Source: Ferruginibacter sp.
Lineage (GTDB): Bacteria > Bacteroidota > Bacteroidia > Chitinophagales > Chitinophagaceae
DNA length: 17,310 nt
Direction: 5' to 3'
Assembly: GCA_018057635.1 (NCBI GenBank)
Contig: JAGPDJ010000012.1
Location: forward strand, 1 to 17,310
Part shown: piece after piece, positions 6,351 through 13,364 of the stretch
How positions within the stretch are numbered: position 1 is the first letter of the stretch
Layout of the letters: every line of letters starts with the position of its first letter
Notes under the pieces: model-generated
The model's input: the letters and a program-made list of their open reading frames with translations, nothing else
Told to the model about the DNA's origin: nothing
The model's database searches: none
Translations under genes and position numbers: made by a program

Positions 6351-8195
6351 ATGTACATTCTAGGCATTTCTGCATTTTACCATGATGCTGCTGCAGCGCT
6401 TATAAAAGATGGTAAGATCATTGCCGCCGTACAGGAAGAGCGTTTTTCCCGGATCAAACATGATGAAAGTTTCCCCGTTCAATCTATTAAATACTGCCTG
6501 GAAGCAGGAAATATAACTGCAGCCGATCTCGATGCTGTTGTGTTTTACGAAAAACCTTTTTTAAAATTTGAACGGCTGCTGGAAACATACCTTGCTTTTG
6601 CTCCCAAAGGATTGGTTTCTTTTTTAAAGGCAATTCCTGTGTGGTCAAAAAAGAAATTATTCATCAAAAAGATCATCAAAGATGAATTACAAAAACTTTG
6701 CGAAGGAGCAGCCCCGGCATATAAAATATTATTTACCGAACACCATCTTTCACATGCTTCCAGCGCTTATTTTACATCGCCTTTTTCTGAATCAGCCGTA
6801 TTGACAATTGATGCAGTTGGAGAATCAGCCACCACGTCCATCTTTCAGGTAACTGACAATAAACTTACTTGTTTAAGGGAAATGAATTTTCCTCATTCAA
6901 TCGGATTGTTGTATTCCGCATTTACTTATTTCCTGGGTTTTAAAGTGAATTCGGGGGAATATAAATTAATGGGACTAGCGCCTTATGGTGAAAGTAATGC
7001 TGATGAAACGATCAGGTTTAAAAAAATAATTGCAGAAAAACTTTGTACTGTTTATGATGACGGATCTGTTTTTTTGAACCAGCAATATTTTAATTATACC
7101 ACTGGTTTAACCATGGTTAAAGATGATCAATGGAAAAATTTATTTGGAATAGCTAAAAGAACCGAAACAGATGAGATCAATAGCAGCCATTGTAACCTGG
7201 CATATGCCATTCAATCTATTACAGAAGAGATTGTACTCAAACTGGCTGTTGAAGCAAAGAAAATTACCCGAAGTGAAAATCTTTGCATGGCCGGCGGAGT
7301 TGCTTTGAATTGTGTGGCCAACGGGAAATTACTGGAAGCAGGTATTTTTAAAAACATCTACATTCAACCGGCTGCCGGAGATGCAGGTGCAGCCATTGGT
7401 GCTGCATTGGCTGCGTATCATATTTTTTATGAAAACGATAAACCGGTAGAAGCTGTCGACATGCAGGGTACTTATCTTGGTCCCGCATTTTCAAATGAAG
7501 CGATAGAAAAAGTATTGAAGGAATATCATGCAACATTTACCAGTTATGAAGAAAACAGCCTGTACGATAAAGTTGCAGCTTTCATTGACGAAGGAAATAT
7601 TACAGGCTGGTTCAATGGCAGAATGGAATTTGGACCAAGGGCATTGGGTAACCGAAGTATTATTGCAGATCCGCGTAACCCGGGCATGCAGCAAAAACTT
7701 AATCTGAAAATAAAATACCGGGAAAGCTTCCGGCCTTTTGCGCCAGCTGTAAAAATAGAAAGAGCGCAGGAATATTTTAATATGAACACGGCATCGCCTT
7801 ATATGTTGTTTGTACATCGGTTGAAAGATTTTATTATACCTGTCAATCAGCATAGCTTAAACTATGATAAAAAATTAGCAGCTGTAAAAAGTCCTTTACC
7901 TGCTATAACGCATGTTGACGGTACTGCACGAGTTCAAACAGTTTCCAGTGAATCAAACCCTGCTTTCTATAAACTTCTATCAGCGTTTGAAAAAAGAACC
8001 GGGTGTGCGGTGTTGATAAATACCAGTTTTAACAAAAGAGGAGAGCCCATTGTTTGTTGTCCGGAAGATGCTTTACGCTGTTTTATGAATACTGAAATGG
8101 ATGTGTTGGTAATGAATGATTTTGTTTTGCGTAAGAGCGAGCAGATTAATATTAAGCCAATCGATTATGATAAGAAAATGATCATACCTGATTAG
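6351..8195 (+). CDS. NodU/CmcH/TobZ/SxtI-family O-carbamoyltransferase
   Basis: Family members transfer the carbamoyl group of carbamoyl phosphate, through a carbamoyl-adenylate made with ATP, to a hydroxyl group of a small molecule or glycan. The 614 residues show the two-part fold. The N-terminal Kae1-like ASKHA domain has FYHDAAAAL (9-17), EERFSRIKHDESFP (29-42), HHLSHASSAYF (131-141, metal-ligand histidines H131/H135), MAGGVALNCVANGKL (313-327) and AAGDAGAAIGAA (341-352, D344). The YrdC-like C-terminal domain has FGPRALGNRSIIADPR (427-442), FRPFAP (460-465) and NTSFNKRGEPIV (557-568). All signature motifs are intact. The acceptor is not recognisable from sequence. The gene begins a four-gene set lying between the two halves of carB, whose product is its donor substrate. 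No signal peptide; cytoplasmic. Confidence 0.93.
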   Translation: MYILGISAFYHDAAAALIKDGKIIAAVQEERFSRIKHDESFPVQSIKYCLEAGNITAADLDAVVFYEKPFLKFERLLETYLAFAPKGLVSFLKAIPVWSKKKLFIKKIIKDELQKLCEGAAPAYKILFTEHHLSHASSAYFTSPFSESAVLTIDAVGESATTSIFQVTDNKLTCLREMNFPHSIGLLYSAFTYFLGFKVNSGEYKLMGLAPYGESNADETIRFKKIIAEKLCTVYDDGSVFLNQQYFNYTTGLTMVKDDQWKNLFGIAKRTETDEINSSHCNLAYAIQSITEEIVLKLAVEAKKITRSENLCMAGGVALNCVANGKLLEAGIFKNIYIQPAAGDAGAAIGAALAAYHIFYENDKPVEAVDMQGTYLGPAFSNEAIEKVLKEYHATFTSYEENSLYDKVAAFIDEGNITGWFNGRMEFGPRALGNRSIIADPRNPGMQQKLNLKIKYRESFRPFAPAVKIERAQEYFNMNTASPYMLFVHRLKDFIIPVNQHSLNYDKKLAAVKSPLPAITHVDGTARVQTVSSESNPAFYKLLSAFEKRTGCAVLINTSFNKRGEPIVCCPEDALRCFMNTEMDVLVMNDFVLRKSEQINIKPIDYDKKMIIPD

Positions 8196-8226
8196 CCTGT
8201 TAATGCGATGATGAACGTGATATTAA

Positions 8227-9339
8227 ATGAGCTACACTAAAAAAATAAAAAATACTACGATCTTAACATGTATCACATACCTGTTAATAGAATTAGTTTG
8301 TTTTATATTTATTAAAACAAAATTTAAAGCGGCACACTTTCCTCAATACAGTTTTCAATACAATTATAAAAAATATGATTTTACCATTGCAGAACTGAAC
8401 CCACATTGGGGAACCTGGCATTATAAAGAAGTTTATACAGAAAGAAAGCAATGTTTTGAAAGTGTATATCAAATAAATTCTTACGGAGCAAGGGATAAAG
8501 AACGTGTTGAAGCCGGAGACACAAACCGTATTATATTTTTAGGAGATTCATTTATTGAAGGATATGGCCTTAATTCAGGCGAAAGACTTACTGACCAATT
8601 GGAAAAAAATACCGGCAGGGAAATGTTGAATTTTGCCTGTGGTTATTTTACCCCAACACAGGAATATCTTGTTTACAAAAACCTGGCTGTAAAGTTTACT
8701 CACAATACAGTTGTTATCGGATTACTTCCTTTCAACGACCTTATGGAAGATGATACTTCTTTTCATGAGAATGACCGGTTTACTCATTACAAGCCTTTTT
8801 TCGTGGAATCAGGCAATGGTTTCAGGCTTTTATACCGCGAAGACAGTTTGTCAAAATCTACATTTAATAAAGAAGGATATGCAGCTATGCAAAATTCAAA
8901 CCGGCAACGGGTAAACCGGTTTCTAAAGGAATTTAGTTTTTGGTACAATATATATCAGTACATAAAAAACAACAGGCCAGTAAAAACTGAAACTGCAAAA
9001 CCATATTCCGGCTATTACGATTATACAGAACCACAATTGAAAAAATTAAAATTTATATTATCCGCATTAAAACAGGCAGCAAATGATAAAAGGGTGGTTG
9101 TAATAACTATTCCTGTATATAATGATTTTTTAAGATACAGGACTGGCAACAGTAAATCAATTGCAAAAGAGCTGGATGCTTATTGTACTGGAAATAAAAT
9201 GGAATATGTTGACCTGCTCCCGGCTTTGTCGGATCGGGTGAAAGACCCTGCTGATCTGTATTTTACCTGCGACGGCCATTGGAATGAACAGGCAAACATC
9301 ATGGCGGCAGAAATAATATTACCTTTGCTCGGGAAATAA
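8227..9339 (+). CDS. Membrane-anchored SGNH/GDSL hydrolase-like protein
   Basis: A 370-residue protein with one N-terminal membrane helix (about 11-30), probably leaving the rest outside the inner membrane. The SGNH blocks are recognisable: GDSFIEGYG (106-114, nucleophile S108), a glycine in ACGYFTPTQEY (G139), an asparagine in GLLPFND (N170), and D349-G-H351 in CDGHWNEQAN. This serine-Asp-His set supports an esterase, acyltransferase or deacylase acting on a carbohydrate or lipid. It follows the carbamoyltransferase by 31 bases and precedes the DUF5989-like gene by 5 bases, so cotranscription is likely. It may modify the same product as the carbamoyltransferase, which is inference from gene order only. 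Confidence 0.82.
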   Translation: MSYTKKIKNTTILTCITYLLIELVCFIFIKTKFKAAHFPQYSFQYNYKKYDFTIAELNPHWGTWHYKEVYTERKQCFESVYQINSYGARDKERVEAGDTNRIIFLGDSFIEGYGLNSGERLTDQLEKNTGREMLNFACGYFTPTQEYLVYKNLAVKFTHNTVVIGLLPFNDLMEDDTSFHENDRFTHYKPFFVESGNGFRLLYREDSLSKSTFNKEGYAAMQNSNRQRVNRFLKEFSFWYNIYQYIKNNRPVKTETAKPYSGYYDYTEPQLKKLKFILSALKQAANDKRVVVITIPVYNDFLRYRTGNSKSIAKELDAYCTGNKMEYVDLLPALSDRVKDPADLYFTCDGHWNEQANIMAAEIILPLLGK

Positions 9340-9344
9340 AGGAT

Positions 9345-9497
9345 ATGAAAGATATTTTAATTGATTTCTGGAATTATATCAGGCAAAATAAAAAATGGTG
9401 GCTTGTTCCTTTGATCATTATCATTTTCCTGGTTGGTTTCCTGCTGATGATCAGTGGTTCATCTGCACTGGGTCCTTTTATTTATTCATTATTTTAA
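9345..9497 (+). CDS. 50-residue membrane protein, DUF5989/SxtK-like
   Basis: A short reading frame starting 5 bases after the SGNH gene stop. The product begins MKDILIDFWNYIRQNKKWW and has one membrane helix (about 18-37), a short GSSALGPFIYSLF tail and a basic, aromatic segment before the helix. This layout (an amphipathic FWxYIRxNKKWW lead, one helix, a small-residue turn with a final aromatic tail) is that of the DUF5989 family, which includes SxtK of the cyanobacterial saxitoxin cluster. From memory of that literature, SxtJ and SxtK homologues of unknown function often sit next to carbamoyltransferases such as SxtI. The same association is seen here. Size, position and composition support a real gene. 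Confidence 0.8.
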   Translation: MKDILIDFWNYIRQNKKWWLVPLIIIIFLVGFLLMISGSSALGPFIYSLF

Positions 9498-9521
9498 AAT
9501 TAACTGAACCGGCAATTATTC

Positions 9522-9887
9522 ATGAGGCCAAATTCATCCAATAAAGAATCAATACTGGCAATTACTTTATTACTGCTTTTATTGTTCATTTTTCTCAGGA
9601 ATATTTCTTTCATCTATGCCGCCTTATTCATGATCGTTGTTTCGCTTTTATTTGAACAGGCTGCAATATTTTTTCACAAGGGCTGGATTTTCATTACACA
9701 TATGCTTGGACTGATAAGCAGCACCATTATTTTATCTGTCATATTTTACTTTATCATATTTCCCTGGAGTTTGCTATTGAAATTATTTAAAAGAGAAATA
9801 TTGCTTTTAAACATCAAAGGCAGATCAACAACATTTAGTAACAGGAATAAATTATTTACAAACAACGACCTGCAAAATCCTTATTAA
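9522..9887 (+). CDS. SxtJ-like small membrane protein
   Basis: A 121-residue protein with two to three hydrophobic segments (about 11-47 and 54-84) and a hydrophilic tail RSTTFSNRNKLFTNNDLQNPY. The hydrophobic pair followed by a FPWSLLLKLFKRE segment, then an S-T-x-F/W plus DL(Q/E)NP tail, is what I recall for the SxtJ family (saxitoxin operon protein of unknown function). The neighbouring DUF5989/SxtK-like gene and the carbamoyltransferase strengthen this. A general membrane protein is the alternative. It ends 5 bases before the start of carB2. A role as membrane partner or tether of the carbamoyltransferase is only a guess. Confidence 0.7.
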   Translation: MRPNSSNKESILAITLLLLLLFIFLRNISFIYAALFMIVVSLLFEQAAIFFHKGWIFITHMLGLISSTIILSVIFYFIIFPWSLLLKLFKREILLLNIKGRSTTFSNRNKLFTNNDLQNPY

Positions 9888-9892
9888 ATCAA

Positions 9893-11089
9893 ATGGACAA
9901 ACAGTTAACCAACAAAAACGAATCGATATCTTCTTCCAGGAAAAAAATTATTGTATTGGGAAGCGGACCCAACAGGATCGGCCAGGGCATTGAGTTTGAT
10001 TATTGTTGTGTGCATGGGTTACTGGCCATAAAAGAATGTGGTTTTGAAGCTATCATGATCAACTGCAATCCCGAAACGGTGAGTACAGATTTTGATATTG
10101 CTGATAAACTATATTTTGAACCAGTGTTCTGGGAACACCTGTGGGAGATCATAGAGCATGAAAAACCCTATGGGGTAATTGTGCAATTGGGCGGACAAAC
10201 AGCCCTGAAACTTGCCAGGCGATTGCATGAAAAAGGGATAAAGATCATTGGCACTTCTTATGATAATATGGATATAGCTGAAGACCGTGGACGGTTCAGT
10301 GATATGCTCAAAGCCCTGGATATTCCTTATCCGAAGTATGGTACAGCTTACAATACAGATGAAGCCATTGAAGTTGCTAAAGAGGTTGGTTATCCGGTTT
10401 TGATCAGGCCCAGTTATGTGCTGGGCGGTCAGCGCATGCGGATTGTATTAAATGATGAAGAACTGGAAAAAGGTGTGTTAAGCCTGATAAAACATTTACC
10501 CGGTAATAAGATACTGATAGATAATTTCCTGGATCGCTGCCAGGAAGCTGAGATAGATGCCATTTTTGATGGCGATGATTTTCATGTAATGGGTGTTATG
10601 GAACATATTGAACCTGCAGGTATACACAGTGGCGACAGCAATGCAGTTTTACCACAATTTAATTTGTCGCCATTGATCGTACATACTATGGAAGAATATG
10701 CTGAAAAAATTGCCAGGGCATTGAATATATGCGGATTGATCAATATCCAGTTTGCCATTAAAGACGGAAATGTTTTTGTGATTGAGGCTAACCCACGTGC
10801 TTCGCGTACAACACCATTTATTGCAAAAGCATACCAGATTCCTTACCTGAATATTGCAACAAAAGTTATGCTTGGCGCAGCAAAACTAAAAGATTTTACA
10901 TACGAAAAAAAGCTTACCGGCTTTGCTATCAAGGAGCCTGTATTTTCATTCAATAAATTCCCCGGTGTAAACAAAGAACTTGGCCCCGAAATGAAAAGTA
11001 CCGGTGAAGCTATCCGTTTTATCAAAGACCTTCGCGATCCTTATTTCAGGCAATTGTACAAGGAAAGAAGTATGCATTTGAGTAAATAA
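9893..11089 (+). CDS. carB: Carbamoyl-phosphate synthetase large subunit, C-terminal half as a separate protein
   Basis: A 398-residue protein equal to the second ATP-grasp unit of CarB, which phosphorylates carbamate to carbamoyl phosphate. Its numbering is E. coli CarB minus 543 throughout, and R132, R172, D210, E218, H245, Q286, E298, N300 and R302 match R675, R715, D753, E761, H788, Q829, E841, N843 and R845. Residue 4 corresponds to 547, one past the end of the N-terminal half, so the two chains together rebuild CarB without loss. A short linker (MDKQLTNKNESISSSR) precedes KKIIVLGSGPNRIGQG. The protein stops at the equivalent of residue 941, so the allosteric MGS-like domain (937-1073 in E. 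coli) is absent, as I recall for many Bacteroidota. It starts 5 bases after the SxtJ-like gene and has no promoter of its own. Confidence 0.95.
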   Translation: MDKQLTNKNESISSSRKKIIVLGSGPNRIGQGIEFDYCCVHGLLAIKECGFEAIMINCNPETVSTDFDIADKLYFEPVFWEHLWEIIEHEKPYGVIVQLGGQTALKLARRLHEKGIKIIGTSYDNMDIAEDRGRFSDMLKALDIPYPKYGTAYNTDEAIEVAKEVGYPVLIRPSYVLGGQRMRIVLNDEELEKGVLSLIKHLPGNKILIDNFLDRCQEAEIDAIFDGDDFHVMGVMEHIEPAGIHSGDSNAVLPQFNLSPLIVHTMEEYAEKIARALNICGLINIQFAIKDGNVFVIEANPRASRTTPFIAKAYQIPYLNIATKVMLGAAKLKDFTYEKKLTGFAIKEPVFSFNKFPGVNKELGPEMKSTGEAIRFIKDLRDPYFRQLYKERSMHLSK

Positions 11090-11091
11090 GT

Positions 11092-11142
11092 TTCAGAAAA
11101 GAAGTTTACACCTTTCAAAAAGGTGTAAACTTCTTTTCTGAA
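11092..11142. terminator. Perfect 24-bp hairpin after carB2
   Basis: Bases 11092-11115 and 11119-11142 are exact reverse complements separated by a 3-base loop (CAA). The structure begins 3 bases after the carB2 stop. There is no T-run directly after it, so it is not a textbook intrinsic terminator, though long AT-rich stems of this kind often end transcripts in Bacteroidota. It separates the carB2 unit from comEC. Confidence 0.6.
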
Positions 11143-11211
11143 GGAGAAAAATCTCTTTATTTATCTGTTTTATCACCACCCAATTATTTTTCGCATGGGT
11201 TACTTTGGCGT

Positions 11212-13317
11212 ATGCAACAATACGCTATCCCTTTCTGGAAGTCAACTCCCTTTTTCCGGTTATTGATCCCGCTGATTGCCGGTATAATTTTACAGTGGTA
11301 TGCCGGTTTTACAATTATATATTTGATGATATGCTTTGGATGTTCAATTTGTGCATTCATGCTGTTCAATTACCTGCAGGTAGAACTTAGGTTTAAACTG
11401 CAATGGCTGCAGGGAATATTGCTGCATCTTACCATTGTTTTTTTTGCTATGGTTCTGCTCTGGCATAATGATTCAAGGCATTCACCACGATGGTATGGGC
11501 ATTATTGCAATGATAGCAGCAGTTTCGTGATCAGGATAACTGAACCATTGATTGAAAAAGAAAGGTCTTTTAAAGCAACTGCTGCTATTGAAGGAGTTTT
11601 TAATAAGGAGGAAAATACACCTGTAAAAGGTAAGGTGCAGTTGTATTTTTCGAAAGATACTACTGTAAGGTTATTGCAATACGGTAGCTGTATACTGGTT
11701 AAAAAGATTTTGCAACCTATCAGGAATTCAGGTAATCCCGGGGCGTTTAACTATGAACGTTATTCGGCATTCCATCATACATTTCACCAGGTTTATTTAA
11801 CAAACAGCGATTGGACGCTATTGTCCGAAAAAAAAACAGACGCATTCCAGTCATTTATCTTTTCACTCCGAAGTTATATTGTACAAACAATTAAGAAGTA
11901 CATAAATGGCAGTAATCAGGAAACCGGAATTGCAGAAGCGCTCCTGATCGGGTATAAGGAAGACCTTGATAAAGACCTGGTTCAGGCATACAGCAATGCA
12001 GGTGTAGTGCATATCATTGCTATATCCGGACTTCACCTTGGTCTTATCTATGTAATGCTGACACAGCTATTGAACAGGATTCCGGTGATCAGAAAAAACA
12101 AATTCATAAAAATGCTACTGTTGCTTGGTAGCCTGTGGATATTCTCCTTATTAACCGGGGCTTCGGCTTCGGTTTTAAGAAGTGCAGTGATGTTCACTTT
12201 CATCGTTATTGGAAAAAATTATTTTACGCAGTCTTCTGTTTATAATTCACTGGCTGCGTCGGCATTCCTGTTGTTGTGTTACGATCCTTATTTTTTATGG
12301 GATGTGGGATTCCAGCTAAGTTACCTGGCACTTATCGGAATTGTAGGCTTGCAGCAACCACTTAACAGGTTAGTGTATTGTAAGCAACCATGGCTGGAAA
12401 AAATTTGGTCAATGTTTACCGTTACACTGGCAGCGCAGATCAGTGCATTTCCTATCTGCCTGTATTATTTTCACCAGTTCCCTAATTTATTTTTTATAAC
12501 GAACATACTGGCAGTGCCGCTTTCCACCATCATACTTTTTGCAGAAATATTTCTGATAGCTGTTTCAGGTTTAAATTTCATAGCTGTGTATATAGGGCAA
12601 CTAACAGGTTTTATGATCCGCATCATGAACAAAATAATAACCGGATTAAACAATTTGCCATATTCAGTCTGGGATAATATTTATGCAAACATATATACCA
12701 CATGGGCATTGTATTTGTTTGTTTTTGGATTTTGCGGATGGCTTATATATAAAAGCAGCACTGCTTTTCGTATTGCAATCATAAGCCTGTTTTTTTATAC
12801 TTCCTTTCATGTGTTAGCGTATCTGAAAGCCAGGCAACAGGTTTCAATGATCGTTTATAATATCCCAAAATGCCGTGCCATTGATTTTTTATATGGCGAT
12901 AAGTATTATTTTATTGGGGATAGTATTTTGCAAAAGGAAGGGCATCTTAAAAATTTTCATTTAAAACCTGCAAGGATATTCCTGCATGTGGGAAAACAGG
13001 ATTCACTTTTACCTTTTCTTTCCAGAAGTTCTGATTTAGTGTGGTTTTACAATAAGAAAATATTGCTTATTGATAAAGCTGTTGATTTTTCCCGGTTAGA
13101 AGAGAAAATCAATATTGATGCGCTGATTATTTCTAAAAATCCTTCTTTAAAAATTGCATCATTAATGGACGCTATCAGGCCATCCATGATAGTTTTTGAT
13201 GCTTCTAACAGTTTGTGGAAAATTGCCCAATGGAAAAAAGAATGCTTAATGTTAGCTTTGCCCTGCTTTTCAATACCTGAACAAGGTGCATATGTGTTGA
13301 ACATTGATCAGCAGTAA
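11212..13317 (+). CDS. comEC: ComEC/Rec2 family DNA-uptake channel protein
   Basis: ComEC moves single-stranded DNA across the inner membrane during natural transformation. The 701-residue protein begins with hydrophobic helices (about 15-95) and an N-terminal DUF4131 region with the NPGAFNYERY motif. The ComEC core has IAEALLIGYKEDL and VVHIIAISGLHLGL (about 265-278), then several helices including DVGFQLSYLALIGIVGLQQP. The last ~160 residues hold a reduced soluble domain without the HxHxDH motif of the metallo-beta-lactamase-like domain of Bacillus ComEC. The ATG at 11212 gives the usual N-terminus; no clear promoter precedes it. It is followed after 47 bases by purH. Other competence genes are not in the window. 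Confidence 0.9.
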   Translation: MQQYAIPFWKSTPFFRLLIPLIAGIILQWYAGFTIIYLMICFGCSICAFMLFNYLQVELRFKLQWLQGILLHLTIVFFAMVLLWHNDSRHSPRWYGHYCNDSSSFVIRITEPLIEKERSFKATAAIEGVFNKEENTPVKGKVQLYFSKDTTVRLLQYGSCILVKKILQPIRNSGNPGAFNYERYSAFHHTFHQVYLTNSDWTLLSEKKTDAFQSFIFSLRSYIVQTIKKYINGSNQETGIAEALLIGYKEDLDKDLVQAYSNAGVVHIIAISGLHLGLIYVMLTQLLNRIPVIRKNKFIKMLLLLGSLWIFSLLTGASASVLRSAVMFTFIVIGKNYFTQSSVYNSLAASAFLLLCYDPYFLWDVGFQLSYLALIGIVGLQQPLNRLVYCKQPWLEKIWSMFTVTLAAQISAFPICLYYFHQFPNLFFITNILAVPLSTIILFAEIFLIAVSGLNFIAVYIGQLTGFMIRIMNKIITGLNNLPYSVWDNIYANIYTTWALYLFVFGFCGWLIYKSSTAFRIAIISLFFYTSFHVLAYLKARQQVSMIVYNIPKCRAIDFLYGDKYYFIGDSILQKEGHLKNFHLKPARIFLHVGKQDSLLPFLSRSSDLVWFYNKKILLIDKAVDFSRLEEKINIDALIISKNPSLKIASLMDAIRPSMIVFDASNSLWKIAQWKKECLMLALPCFSIPEQGAYVLNIDQQ

Positions 13318-13364
13318 GTTCATTATTCTTTCATCCAAAACACAGGAGTCATACCGGCGATACC

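Noticed and set aside
6351..9887. A saxitoxin or antibiotic biosynthesis cluster
   Set aside because: Only carbamoyltransferase-associated genes are present; there is no polyketide synthase, amidinotransferase or tailoring oxygenase. The Sxt-like names reflect family resemblance alone.
6171..9892. A transposon or prophage carrying the module into carB
   Set aside because: No transposase, integrase or terminal repeats flank the whole 3.7-kb insert, no target-site duplication was found, and base composition looks like that of the neighbours. The inverted repeats at 6186-6338 bound only the short intergenic gap.
11200..11207. TTACTTTG as a comEC promoter -7 box
   Set aside because: It lies only 4 bases before the ATG, and there is no TTTG box at the right distance upstream; it would need a leaderless transcript.
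13318..13364. Purine riboswitch or other control element before purH
   Set aside because: The gap has only 47 bases, too short for a purine aptamer plus expression platform, and no conserved core was seen.
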